Notes under the pieces: generated by a model | The model's input: only the letters and a program-made list of their open reading frames with translations | Databases searched by the model: none | What the model was told of the DNA's origin: nothing | Position numbers and translations under genes: made by a program | In this document: in pieces, positions 45,241 to 60,200 of the stretch | Numbering within the stretch: position 1 is the stretch's first letter | Layout: each line of letters starts with the position of its first letter | Assembly: GCF_021917145.1 (NCBI RefSeq) | Contig: NC_061078.1 | Location: 9,251,604 to 9,315,603, forward strand | DNA length: 64,000 nucleotides | Origin: Hypomesus transpacificus | Lineage: Eukaryota; Chordata; Actinopteri; Osmeriformes; Osmeridae | Reading direction: 5' to 3'

Positions 45241-48200
45241 CAGGCGACTAGCTGGCAGGAAAGAAGGCAAGTACACCTACTGGACACACAGTAAAAGTAA
45301 CTAAATCCCTGCACTACCCAAAAGAGAACTTCTGAAGTTCTTTACAGACAACATTTTTTATGTTATTTTACAATTCAGTCAAAAAGAACCATACAAGTAT
45401 CTGTCATTTTATTTTTTCCAGAGAGCAGTAATGCTTTCTTACAAGTGACAAAGCTCGAACAAAAAAGTAATGCCAGGTTAATAATTTAAACACTGTGTAG
45501 GCAAGTATTAATGCTAATTATATTTTGCCAGTCATTTACATTACATAACATTTACATTTAGCAGACGCTCTTATCCAGAGCAACTTACAGTAAGTACAGG
45601 GAGATTTTCACAGAGGCAAGTAGGGTGAAGTGCCTTGCCCAAGGACACAATGTCATGTGCACCGGCCGGGAATCGAACTGGCAACCGTCAGATTACTAGC
45701 CCGATGCTCTACCCGCTCAGCCACCTGACTCCCACATTACATTTACATTTAGTCATTTAGCAGACGCTCTTATCCAGAGCGACTTACAGTTAGTACAGGG
45801 ACATTACCCCTGAGGCAAGTAGGGTGAAGTGCCTTGCCCAAGGACACTATGTAATTTGGCAAAGCCAGGAATCGAACCAGCGACCTTCTGATTACTAGCC
45901 CGATTCCCTAACCGCTCAGCCATCTGACTTATGCTTATACTTATGCGCTACTCTGCATTTATGCTTCATGCCCTATGAGTTATTATTCATTTCTGAAAAC
46001 TAAACATGTATAAATTGTAATCTTACCACTTATCCAGTACCCAATATTTATATTTGTCATACACACTAGAAGGACATGCTTGTGCTTGACAGGAGGAACT
46101 GAAGATCACACATCATGCTGACAACAGTCTGAGTAGCTTCTGTAAGTGGCAGAAACGTCTCAACATGAAGGGAGATGAGCATCCAGTACATCATGATGTA
46201 GCTGTCCTGCTCACAAGGTACAGAGTGAATGACAGAGTGTCTTTTTAAGTAAACTTTAGCAACCTACCATTCAACTGCCCATGCACTTAATTCACCTCAA
46301 AAATGTACGTACCCTTTCTTTTTAATCTGGTTCCTTTGACCGTCAATGAGTTACAAAGTATTTCTGAAATGGACTCGAGACAATATTGAGATGATAAGAT
46401 TCCCCTTTCAATATTATCCTCATACTCCCTCCTGAGCACTTCGGACAGCTGACTCTGAATCACTCTGTACCTCTCTGCAAATTGAAAACCACCTCTCATG
46501 CACACATCCTAAACTGTGAAACTCACTATCCGTTTCCATCAGAAATGTTACTTGGTCATTTTCTTTTGCTTAAAACTTACCTTTTTAATCAAGCTTTTAA
46601 CTGTTCATTTAATTTTTGTCTGTTCTTATTGTTTTGTATTATGTTTTATGACTGTAATTTTTACTGTACTGTAGAACCTTGAGTGCAAGAAAGAACCATT
46701 ATAAATACAATTTATAATCATTATTATAATTATTATGATCTTCTGGTGTCCTACATCTTCTTTTGTCCACCATCATTTTTTGTTCTCTATCATCTTTTGT
46801 CATCTATCCTGTTTTTGTCCTTTCTTCATCCTTTGTACTTTTTTACCCACTGACAGAAAGGACATCTGTGCAGCCATCAATAAGCCCTGCGAGACTCTGG
46901 GTCTGTCTCACGTGGCGGGCATGTGTCAGCCACATCGCAGCTGCAGCATCAGCGAGGACACGGGTCTGCCACTCTCCTTCACCATTGCCCATGAGCTGGG
47001 ACACAAGTAAGATCACTTCGCTCACCTTAGAATACAGATGCACATGCACAAACACGCACACTTGCTAACTTGTACATGTTGTCACATGTACATGTGGTCA
47101 TGTGGTCACATGTACATGATGTGGTCACATGTACATGTGGTGAATGGGAATGTTTCGTATCCTCTTTTCAATTGACGGACCCTGTGTTTAGTAAAATACT
47201 AAACACAAATTTCCACTGATGTCATGTGTACATAGTTAAATCATTCTTTCAGAAACCGAGTGTAGGGATCATGTTATTAAATATTGGGATATTACATTTG
47301 TGAGCTTACCAAGTGTTGTACTCTTAGTTTTTAAAGACCATTTCATATAGTATGGCATATGTTTCATGTTCCTTGAGGGTTTAAGTTGATTTAGGTACAG
47401 TTCAATAGACATTCTTAAAGCCCTCTGTAAAATTGCTTGTAAAAAGGGCTATACAAACAAAATGTTATTAGATCTAATCAATCAAATATATTTAATGCAT
47501 TAAGTCTTCAGATACAAGCCAAAATGGCATGTTGCGCTATGAAATGCGCTATGAAAAACCACATTAAAACACCAAGTAAATTGGTGGGGGTGTCTTCAGA
47601 TTTCAGATGTATGCAGAAATAATTTGTTTAGCAAGTTTTCCAATATGTTAAATAGCCCGTTTACTTATAAATACACATTTCTTTGATTATAGTAATGAAA
47701 CAAATGCGCTTAATGTGGTTAGTGTGCATGCAGAGACACCAAGCAACAATTTTATTCAGACATTTCTGCCTATACAAGAAAAACAATTATACCACCAAAA
47801 TGGCTTCATGTTATAGTCTCTAATGTGACTGTTAAAATAGATCTTTAGAACAAAACACTTGAAAAACATGTCAGTCATCTGTCAGATATTTGAAGATGTG
47901 TTTTAAAATGCATCTCCCACTCACTGTCTTGGCTTGGAAATCCAGATACTGTCAACTCAGGAATTATTGACACTATCAAAGATGAGTAAAAGTTGTCAAA
48001 TGTCATAAAATGACACCTTTTTGTAATTTAGTTTAATGTCACACAAAAAATCATGGGATCAATCCAACTTTTGGTCTCATAATTATACTAACATGTTGCA
48101 CTAAAAGTTCCTAAGTCCAACCAGCCAGGTGAAGTTTTTGTATAAAGAAATCCCTCAAAACAACAATTAGTCCTCTTAGTGCAGTGTAGAGTAGACAACC

Positions 48201-51200
48201 CAGTTTTTTTGACACACATTCCAAACACTTGTAATGTATTCCATTTAAGATAAATTTTTCACAGGAGATCTGTGGCTGAGTTATTCTTTCTGCAGCACAT
48301 CATTCACTTTGGTGTGCCACAACACTGCAACAGGTGCTTTCATTTACAGAATTGCTGAATAAAATTATTTTGGATAAAGTATTAACTACTTTTTTTCTAT
48401 TTTACAATAAACAATAAAGCAAGGCATACAGACCTTTTGTACAACAGCAATTAAATCTATGTTGGGAATCAATTTAATTTAGACTACTCGTATTGTATAA
48501 ATCTTGTACCTAATGTATAGACTGTTTCTGAGGCTCAACTCAATTCAACTAGAAGTTATCGGAATCTGAATGGACTCTGACCTTATTATTTAGAAAGAGA
48601 GCTTGATCACTTCCAACTAAGAGCTTAGGAGCCCCCGTGTCCTGGCCTGCTATAAACCTTTGTAGATGTATTACTTGTGAGGCCCCCTTTAACGATCAAT
48701 TGTAAAGGTCATGCTCCAGTGCCCATAGGGGATAATGGTGTCAGGAATGTCAGCATGAGGTTAACATCTGTCTGTGTTGATGAAATAAATCTCCTGTGTG
48801 TATGCATATGCGTGTGTGGGCGGTCCTACTGGGCCACCAAGCAAACACACGTTTTGTTAACCCATTAACTGTAAATAAGCAGTTTTATTTTGTCTATACT
48901 CTGCATGTGTTTGCACACTCTCATCATCTCTGGACATGTGTGCTTATGACAATTGAAGATTGTGATGATTGTAAACCAGGTACCCATCACCCCCTGTATG
49001 TTCGATGTATGAAATGCAAAGTGTAGCACACCCCCACTTTCCACTTTTTGACAGCATTATTTAGTAAGACAGCAGTTGTGCCATATATTCTAAACTTTTC
49101 GCAGTACATTGCACGTAGTGCCTTCATATGTGTGTTTACCCTGCAGTATCTGTCCCTTCAAGCCCATCCTTTCCCTCCTCACTGTGTCTGTGGGATGTGC
49201 TTCTTCTATGCCGCAGCTTTGGAATTCAGCATGATGGCAACGGCAATGACTGTGAGCCCATTGGGAAAAGACCTTTCGTCATGTCTCCACAGCTCCTTTA
49301 TGGCACTGTCTCGCCCAGCTGGTCACTCTGTTCCCGCCAGTACATCACCCGCTTCCTAGAGTGAGTGGCCCACGCTTGTGACATCCCTGTGTGCGTGCGT
49401 GTTTGTGTGTCTCTGTCTGTCTGTCCGTCCGTGTGTCTGTCTGTCTGCCTGACTGTTCCGTCTGGGTTTGTCTCTAGCTACAGTTTTTGTGTCGAGTATT
49501 TTGGTTTGTCATGTTTTTCCTCAGTCTCATTCCCTTTTTTATCACTCTCTCTCTCTCTATCTATCTCTCTCTCTCTCCCCCTCCCCCCCTCCTTTGCTCC
49601 ATCCTTCTCCACTTCTACCAGCTTGCTTTCTTTTCTATATATTCTTTGTTCACAGTCTCCAACCATGTTTCTTATCCACTCAAATTACCATTCTTTGAAT
49701 TCCACTTTTATTTTTTTATTTTCCATTCCATAATGACATAAGGCTAGAGGGATCTCACATTTCTTTCTCATTTGTAATATTCTATTTAATAACTTTTTGT
49801 CTTGTGTCATGTGTTCTTAAGCTTTCCATTCTCCCATAGTTCCAATGTCCACTTCTCAGTCCTACATCTCTCTTAATATGAGCCTTTACAACTATACAGC
49901 TTTTAAGTATAATAAGGACCCACTCTAATGCCTTATATGTTGGGCTGTTAGAGACCCTTTAATACATTTTGTTGATACTCTGCTAAAAGTTGCTTCAAGC
50001 ATTCTGTTCAAGTGAACAGCATAACAAATCTATTTACAGTCTTGTCTGGGAGCCAATAGTATCTTGTAGAATTCTGTCTCAGTGTTATGTTTCTGGTTGC
50101 CAGATGTAGAGCCGACAGGTTGGAATCCCCTTTCCGCCCCCTTCTCTAAAAACATTGCGCATTGGGTCTGGGTTGAATCGCCTGTCAAAGTTGCCCTAGT
50201 TCCGCAGCTCAAAGCACCATATGGAATCCATTAACCACGAGTTAGGGAAGAGGGAAGAGGAATAACACTCACTCATGGGAGTCCATACACAAAGGCCTCT
50301 TACCGCATGCATGGATGGGGGACTGTGTGCACGTACGTGTGTGTACTGTGTATGCACACATGCGTGTGTGTACAGTAAGTGTATGTGTTTTGCAAGAGCT
50401 TGCCAATTTAATCAATTATTTATCTTAACGCCTGGCCAGAAAACCCTTGGTCGCTTTCCCCTTCCAAGTGATTGGTCCCCTAGGATTTCTCATACTGTGA
50501 GAATCATGTTTCAATGATATAATCATTTGAATAGCTGTATTGGCACCAAAAGAAAAGCTGTGTTAGGAGTTTGCATCTGTTTGCTGAAAGTGAGTGAGTT
50601 AGAAATCTCAGAAAGTGTGTCTTTTGTTCTGCCTTTGTCTTGGCTGCAGTAAAGTTTGCTTGAATCCTGAATCCAAAGCTGCAGGGCAGTTTCAATATAT
50701 TTTCTTTCTTTGAGTGGGTAAAAAAATAAACTTGTGTAGTTACATCTGGAAAAAACAATCAACTTCTTGTGCTGTATTGCAATTGGGTGGGACTTCAGGG
50801 ACTTGTACTTGGTTTTATTAGACAGGAGAACTATGTGAAAGTTTTAAGTTTAGTTGTTCCTGGTACTGTACAACCAATTGATTTTCACCCTGTATAACTA
50901 ATAACATTTGATGCCGTTACCTGCCAGAATATTAGTCACAACAAAGTGACTGTATAAAATATTGAAACTACAAACATATTTGTGTGTTGACTCTGAAGAA
51001 AAAGCCTTGATAAATTACTCTTTGACCATGTTTGACCTTTTCAGGAAAGCTTCCATTTCCAAAAGCTGCTTTCAACCTCCAGTATCCCTGTGAACCTCAA
51101 TTCAGTAGACCCCATGCACAGTACAAAGTCACTCATGGAGAACAGTTTAATTGCTGTCGCATAGTGGCCAGTAGTAGGTCTCCCAATGTGTTTGATTTTT

Positions 51201-54200
51201 TGATTTGTGCATAAAAACTGGCCAGTGAAGTCTCACTGAGCAGGAAGTCTAGTGTATGGGTCAAAGTGAGGTGAGCAGGTGAAATAAATGTTGCCCTTTC
51301 TTAGAAAAAAACTATGCAGTTATTCTAAATAGTGCTGCCCTGAGATTAACCCATTAATCCACGTTTTGAATGGGGGAAAAATCATGTATATAGTTTTGGA
51401 TTAAATTGAATGGGATTACTACAAATGTACACAGAGATTTGTTTTTATTACAATATATTAGTTATGTCTTTGCATAGTTAATTATCTGTAACTAGTGTGT
51501 GTTTTTATGTATTTCTTGTATAGTTAGGTAGCTTTAGCTGTGACAGTAATATCTTGGTAAAATGTATCTTAGATTTTACAAATGCGCTCTGCTGTGTCAG
51601 CAGTTTTGAGTATTTGACTATTTAGTGCAGCTGGACAGAGCACCTAGATTGCTTCTTCCAATTCATTTCAGCAATATGCATACTTTATCAAAGCCAACAG
51701 TCGTCTTTTAATTTCTTCAGTTCAAACCAATCTCTGTTAGATCTAGTACAGGATTCAGGTCACTGTGAACCCATTCAGTCCAGGAAGTTTTTGGAATTCA
51801 CCTTGTGCTTTTGGAGAAAACCCTTTATCATACTTTCTTGATAATGACAGAAGTCAGGAAATTGATTATTTTATGCAAATGAAGTTTTAGATCGTCACTG
51901 CGTTCTTGATTAGTAGATTAAAGCTTCATCCTTCACGACAAGGTTAAATGGAAAGTATTGAGATACAAAAAAAACTGGGTTGGGGTAGGCCATGGAGGGG
52001 TGTGGAGTGTGTGAAGGCCTTGCTTAATGTGATATGTCATGGGCACTTCTGTCAAGTGTGTCACTTAGTGTTCTGTCAGCCTGTCAACGTTTTTCTAGTC
52101 ATTTTCTATTCTGTCACTGTCAACACTGTCACATAGAGCTCTTCAACTCCATGACATATTAATTCATTTGAGTATTGACTGGCAAAATGCGCTTATGTCC
52201 TGAATCAGTAGATATACAGTATGTATTTATAGTATGTGTAACATAAAGTGCTTGGTGCATGATTGCATATGCATGTACCAGTGGTTTTATCCATGTGTGC
52301 CTACCATATATCTATCAGATCTATGGTTGTGTACTCATCTCTACATGTCAGACACATATTTATGTGTCTGACTTTACTTATAAAAGAGTCTGACTCCACT
52401 TTAACTGTGTATCATTGTCTCCCCTGAACAGTCGTGGTTGGGGCTGGTGTTTGGATGACCCCCCAATGAGAAATGAGCTGGCTCTTAACACCAGACCCGC
52501 TGGGGTTTTGTACGACGCTGCTCACCAGTGTCGACTGCAGTATGGCTCTGGGTCCTTGCTCTGTGACGACGTCGATGTAAGACACCCAAACACTTAAGCA
52601 CCACCTTTATCTTTCTCACACAGAGAGACACACAGTACATGCACACAGTACATGCACAAGCTGCCTCTATCTGGTACACACGCAAGCTCTCTTGCTCTAA
52701 CACACAACACACATACAATGTGCACTGTTTCTCCCACACAGCCTTGTGTGTCACATCCACACAATCAAATTATTTATATTTAGTCACACATACATACTGT
52801 ACAAACCATCCTCACACACAAGCACACCACACCAGCACACTCACAGCTAACATAGTTTTTTCATACAACAGCCACATGTCTATTACCAGTACACCCCCTC
52901 ACCCTCCACTCCTCTCATCTTCTGTCATGCATCTACAATCTTTAATGTGACGCCAATAAACCCCCCACACTTTCCCACTTATCCGCCCAAACCCTCTACT
53001 TCATCTTCCTCTCCTGCTTATCCCTTTCTCTTTGAGGATCACCAGCATACCCTTAGATCCTTAAGAGGATCCTCTGCACTCACTTTCCTCCGTTTGCTTC
53101 CACTCGTTTCAGAAACCTCTCTAGCTACCATTGCAGGAATTTGATATTTTTCACGCCACCTCAGATGCCTTTGCGCAGATTCAGTTTGCAGTTGAACATG
53201 TTTTGGGAAGTGGAGTAGGTGGTGCTAGTTCTAGGAGTGTCAGGAGGAGGCCTCAGGAGGAGGAGTGATGCATAAGAGGAGTGCCACACCTCCTACCAAA
53301 TAGCCTTTTCATCATCGCATGCAATCAATGGTATCAACACCCCGAGTTGTTAAAGAAAGAACATTTGGTGCATTCAAATGCATTTCTGATTTGATTATAT
53401 CAGGTAGGGGGAACCTACAATACAGTTATCAATACAGTTTTCAAAACCGGGGCTATGGCCTGAAGGCTTGGCAAAAGGCATTTTACTGACCATATGGGAC
53501 GAACCATGTGTGTTTACTTAGGCTACTATTAATGGAGTGAATTGGCTGAGTTACCCACTTGCAACCTTAAAGCTAAACTCACGTCCGTCTCGCCTCAGCA
53601 AATAATATTTTGGTCTGAGGTGGAAGCAAACAGGGAAAATGTATACTTACTTATCCGGGCTGGAATGACTGTGATTTAAGATGGATTTACTGCAAGTGCC
53701 CCTGAAAAAAATAACACCATGTGTATTTGGTGCTTTGATACAGACATTTTAAACTATTAAAGCAACTGGATTGAAACGTTGTGGAGTAAGGGCGATGAGC
53801 AGGCCCAGCGCTGGGTGCTGAGCTCACAACTTGAGCTCACTGGACAAATTGGAAGTCATTTCAATGTCAGGGATGGATAGTGTTCTTTTTCTGAGATTTA
53901 ACTGAACTGACTTTATTATGGGGAGTCTAGTTCCAGGATTGTGTGTGCATGAGAGAGTGTGAGGTTTTAATTATCTTAAGAAACAAACACCCTCTTGGTT
54001 GTTCACAGCTGTTCGTAACGTTTTTGAGAGACCTAATAATGGAGAAGGGGCAAGGAGAGGATGAAAAGAGAGAGTCAAGGGAGAAACAAGAGAACAAGAG
54101 ACACAATGTCAACAAAGACAGCAGGAACACAGTACAATTAAGATTCTGTAGTGAGAAGAGAAAGGGGAGGTAAAAAGTCACAAAGACCCCCAAAGGAAAG

Positions 54201-57200
54201 ACTACAAAGAAGATAAAAGAGAAATAGACATGAAGCAGGTGATGATAGAGTGTACAAGGCAGGGAGGATAAGTAACAGGAGAGCGACAAAGAGAGTGGGC
54301 AAACAGGAGAGGGAGAGAGGTGTATCACACGTCAATGCTCCAAGCCAGAGGTAGGATTGATTCCATGACAATGAATACCATTAGTTTTATAGAGAAGCCC
54401 ACTCGGACAGACGCCTTTGGATAGACATCAGTCACTGCTTTGCCAAGAATTTGGTGCCAATGCCTGTAAACAAGAATGGGCAATACAATTTCCCTGAATT
54501 GCCTGTTCACGGGTATGTTGGGGCTACATTTGTCATCCCATTTGTAAATACTTTGAATGAAAATTACTTTTGAAAATCAGAGAAAGATTCCTATCAATCC
54601 ATGGGCACAAACTTCACTTAATTTAATGCTTGATTAAAATACAGAGTCGAAATGTATTTAGGGTTGGGCGTTCAAGCTGGGCTGTGGTTTAAAAATAGAA
54701 TGCTTAATACTTATCAATACATAAAGAGTTAGCCTTCAAAACAGTTGTAAGACTTGACATTAAGATTAAGCCTGATTGGCTAATGAGTGTTGAATATTTC
54801 AGCAGAAGATGCAAAGACATGAGTATTGTTTATGCAGATGAGGCACAACAAGAAAAAAGGTGACATTATTCAATTATGCATGTATTATTGGCATGGTATG
54901 GCTACACACAGAATTTGACCTTAAAGTATTATCACTTTTCTTTAGATGCACCTTCCTTGTAGGGTATTATTGTTAGGCTGACTGCAACAAAAAGCAGTAT
55001 CACTACCAAAAGTCACTTTAGGTTACAGTCACACCCTGCCTTATCCCTAGTTATCCACCGTCAGCAGCATTTTCCGATATAACACATAATGTAACTTATA
55101 TAAAACAGTTTTTTTTTTTTTGCTCTGGCCCCCTGGGAGGTATTGAATCATGCATGAGTACTGCAATCTTTGACACAGCTTTACTAAAGATAGAGGGGAA
55201 ATGTCCCTCTCATGTTTAGAAAAGTTGTTCTGTGTTTGTTCCATTTACTTTTGGAATGGTGTATTTAAGTGATACACACCCAAATGGTTGTATTTGGTTT
55301 TATAACAATACATTGGTACACAATGCATTGGTGATTATGTTTTCTAGACACCATGCAGTACTCCAGATGACAAGCAACTGCGTAATGTATGACCTTCCTT
55401 TTGCCCTTTCCTGTCTCATTTTATCTCCGTAGTGACCAGCCAACTATCAGTCTCACCAAACATATTGTCATTTAAATAGAAGGGCATCAGATCCTTCACA
55501 GCTCAGTACAATTATCTATTGTTGTTTTCAGCTTCTGCAAGCCCAACAGACTTAAGTCCCCCAAGAGCCAAAGACAAAATTGAAAAACGCTCTCACAACC
55601 CTAGTCTAATCAGAAATGACAATATGGTCACCGGTTGTTTGCTCCAAATGTCACCACCTGAAAGCTACAACAGCCGCCTGAGAGCAACAAAAGACCAAGT
55701 TCCACATCTCAGATAATCTCCCAGCTGCTGCCTCTGATAAACTCGAAACTGACCTTTGGGCTCTTATTGCCATCTCAACGCACATACATTGCTAATTGAG
55801 GAAATAATTTAAGTTGTTCAATATGTACTACGTTTTCAACCAATATCCAAAGTGAAACTCAGCAAAGTTTGAGATTATTGACATAATCTTCTCGCCCTCA
55901 GCCCCTAATTATCCAGATTTGCACTTTGGGTTTAATAGCATCTGGTTTTCAGTAATATAAGGTGATTAAGAGGTTCATTTTCAATCATATAATCCATAAT
56001 CATTCTTCATAGTTACAACAGTGTGTCCCCCTTAGTAACACATAATATATATTATATAATATACAGTGCCCTCCAAAAGTATTGGAACAGTGAGGCCAAT
56101 TCCTTTATTTTTGCTGTAGACTGAAAACATTTGGGCTTGACATCAAACGATGAATGTGAAACCAGAGATCAACGTTTCAGCTTTTATTTCCAGGTATTTA
56201 CATCAGGATCTGATGCACAAATTAGAAAATATCACCTTTTTGTTCGAACCCACCCATTTGTCACGTGAGCAAAAGTATTGGAACATGTGACTAACAGGTG
56301 TGTTTTGTTGCCCAGGTGTGTCCTATTACATACATTATTCAATCAATAAATACCACTGAATGTCTACACTCAGGTTCAGATTGGGTAAGATAGGTTTTGT
56401 CTATGCAGACTGTATTCAGAGGTGAAAACAACATGAAAACCAGAGCGCTGTCTTTGGGTGAAAAACAAGCAATTGTGAGTCTTAGAGAAGATGGAAAATC
56501 AATCAGAGCCATTGCAGAAACATTGGCCATAGCCAGTACAACCATTTGGAATGTCCTGAAGAAGAAGAAAACTACTGGTGTACTAAGTAACAGACGTCAA
56601 ACAGGTAGACCAAGGAAAACATCAGCAGTTGATGACAGAAACATTGTGAGAGCTGTAAAGAAAGACCCTAAAACAACTGTTAGTGAGATCAGCAACAACC
56701 TCCAGATGGCAGGAGTGAAGGTATCACTATCTACTGTTCGCAGAAGACTTCATGAACAAAGGTACAAGGGCTACACCAGAAGATGCAAACCACTCATTAG
56801 CAAGAAGAATAGGAAGGCCAGGCTGGAATTTGCCAAAAAGTACAGAGATGAACCTCAAAAATTCTGGGACAAAGTTTTATGGACTGATGAGACAAAGATT
56901 AACTTTTACCAAAGTGATGGAAAGGCTAAAATTTGGAGAAAGAAAGGAACTGCTCATGATCCCAAACACACAAGCTCATCTGTGAAACACGGTGGAGGTA
57001 ATGTCATGGCTTGGGCTTGCATGGCTTCTTCTGGGACGGGCTCATTAATCTTCATTGAGGATGTAACACATGATGGCAGCAGCAAAATGAACTCGGAAGT
57101 CTACAGAAACATTTTGTCTGCCAATTTAAGGAAAGATGCAACCAAACTGATTGGCAGAGCCTTCATCATGCAGCAAGATAACGACCCAAAACACACTGCC

Positions 57201-60200
57201 AAAACAACAAAGGAGTTCATCAGGGGCAAGAAATGGAAGGTATTAGACTGGCCAAGTCAATCTCCAGACTTAAACCCTATAGAGCATGCATTTTACCTGC
57301 TTAAGAGGAGACTGAAGGGAGGAACCCCACAAAACAAACAACAACTGAAAGAGGCTGCAGTGAAAGCCTGGGAAAGCATCAAAAAGGAAGAATGCAAAAG
57401 TTTGGTGACGTCAATGGGTCACAGACTTGCTGCAGTTATTGAAAGCAAAGGATTTGCAACTAAATATTAAGTCTTATTCACTTAAATATGTTTTAAGTAT
57501 ATCTGTTCCAATACTTTTGATCACATGACAAATGGGTGGATTCAAACAAAATGTGATATTTTCTTAGTTGTGCATCAGATCCTGATGTAAATACCTGGAA
57601 ATAAAAGCTGAAACGTTGATCTCTGGTCTCACGTTCATTATTTGATGTCAAGCCCAAATGTTTTCAGTCTACAGCAAAAATAAAGGAATTCGCCTCACTG
57701 TTCCAATACTTTTGGAGGGCACTGTAGCTCTTTCTCAGCATTATGTATACCAAACACAATGATTATCAAACCCTGCAACACCCACGTTTTCTGAAATGCT
57801 CCTTTGACTGCAGTGCTGAGCACAAGCATACATGAAGGCATCATCAGCATGCATCAAGGGAAATATGAGATAATCTTGACTCTCCAGGGTACCATTTGGT
57901 GGACATTTGCAGTAAATGCTCAGATGTGGCCATTTCTCCTTCCATTGAGAAAGTATATAAAAGTAATCCTAACGTCAAATCTTTAATTTTCTATCTCTAA
58001 TCCGTTGCTGAGCTAAACCCGTAAGGAAAAAGCTGTATTAATAACAGTAAATATTTGCTGCATAGGTCATTGCAGTATTTTATTGGTGAATGTAATCTTT
58101 ATAAATGTTTTATGCAATTCGTGCGCATACATAAACATATTTTATGTCCACTCCAAGTACTAAATAATGTCCATTCTGACTACTGTAAAATAAAAAAAAC
58201 ATGTAGGTTTTAGATGGTTCACACATAAGGAGAGTCATCTGTAATTGATAGGCAATTGCTCTCCTTCTATAGAACATCTGCAGTACATTGTGGTGCACCG
58301 TGGGGACAACCTGCCACTCCAAGCTGGATGGGGCAGTGGATGGGACCAGGTGTGGGGAGGACAAGGTGAGAAGCATTCTGTAGAAACTAAATCTAATTGT
58401 CTTTTTACTCGGAACTCCTTTACCTATTGATACTCCTTGATCAAGTATAATAACTACTACATAACCATAATCCAAGGAATCACATCATACTTGTACCCCT
58501 ACTGCAGTTGTAGTGCTTGCGACACAAATAACATGGTGATTTATTAGCTCTATGTAATAACGCAGTGTGTTTCCCTCAGTGGTGTTTCGATGGAGAGTGT
58601 GTGGCAGCAGGTTCCCAGCCAGAACATGTCAACGGAGGCTGGGCGCCATGGAGTGAGTGGACATCCTGTTCTAGAACCTGCGGGGCCGGAGTGCAGAACG
58701 CCCAGAGAGACTGTGTCAACCCTGTGTAAGGTTTTTGACAACCCTAAAATATGTTTCAATTTTTTTTTCATATACATGGAGATGGACATTACATTTACAT
58801 TTAGCAGACGCTCTTATCCAGAGCGACTTACAGTAAATACAGGGAGGCAAGTAGGGTGAAGTGCCTTGCCCAAGGACACAACGTCATTTGGCGTGGCAGG
58901 GAATCGATCCGGCAACCTTCTGATTACTAGCCCGACTCCCTCACCGCTCAGCCATCAGACATCTGACTCCCGACATGAATCTGATACAGATTTCTCCTCA
59001 GAACTCTTGGACAGACAGTAGAATGGCTTTGACTATTGTCACGGGGGTCACGTACAAATGAAGCAGAGTTTCTTTTGAACTTAAGAGACAATTTTAGACT
59101 GCCCATCTTACTGCATGGGTGCACTTCTATGGTTACATCTTACTTCAGCTCAGTTTTTCCCTATAGAACAAGAAGAATCTGAATCAAAAGGGATTTTATT
59201 CGCCATGAATGTTTGCACAAACAAGGAATTTACTTTGGCAGAGAGGTGCATGCATTAAACATAAAGGAATATTGAAACTTAAATATGTGGACTAACTATA
59301 CAAAAGGAGCAAAGTCTAGCTAATACTAGGGGGGTCTAGCTAATACTAAGGGGAATAAAATATAAAATATAAGTAGCCATAATTTACAATCTAACCTAAA
59401 AATACAGAGAGTGCAAGAGAACAATGGTGCAAATTGCAATGTAAGCCATAATACTACCTCCGTAAAAGTATTATTTCTCACGGTATTGTAACCAACTTTG
59501 GAACTGTAAATGGTGAGACCGTGTGTTGGAACTGTAAAAGGGGAGAACTATTCCAATGCCATTTCTGGATGCTCAGACAATAAGAAATACTTTATCATAT
59601 TTTGAAAATGTGCAGTGAAATTGATACTTTAGAAGAAATAAAATCATCACCTCAGTCTCAGTAATATCTAGCTTTCGGTAGTGCCAGAATGATGCCTGTT
59701 GTCTCCAAGGTTATGGAAAATCATTTAATTTAGGTGAAACCTAAAGGATAGGACCTAAACCGTAGGAAACCTAAACCTACACCCAAATGACTGTCATCCT
59801 CTTAGAGGACAAGCCATTTTGTATTGATGGCAAGCAAGCAAGGCATCTGTATTAGGACTTAATATTGGTTTCCTGTCCAGAGGGAAAAGGGGGGAGCCAA
59901 TTCATATCGTTTTCCATTTCCTCTGAAGTGTGCGAGTGGGGAGAGGGTGGAGGTGGGACAGCTGTAACTGTCATATCCTTTGGTGGATGCAAAAGAATCA
60001 CAGAAATATGTTTAAACCATGTCGAAATGTACTAAATATACCCCTCCGTATTCCATTACCCTGATTTTAAAACCTCTCATATAAATGTTGATTGTTAAGT
60101 TATGGACTCACTTGGAAACAACTTGAAAGGTATTAGTATTCAAAGATGTGAAGATATGTACTGATGGCAACTGTAGTTGCAAGCTTTAGCACTGTGCTAA

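Noticed and set aside
45661..45928. tRNA gene candidates from A and B boxes
   Set aside because: The tRNA-like head continues into the repeated SINE body and lacks a proper acceptor stem, so it is a SINE and not a tRNA gene.
49365..49741. Open frames rich in Ser/Leu near 49.5 kb
   Set aside because: They are made of CT- and TGTC-type simple repeats within adamts7 intron 8.
53927..54371. 133-codon minus-strand frame rich in Ser, Leu and Phe
   Set aside because: It is a reading of a purine-rich simple tract and lacks splice or domain evidence.
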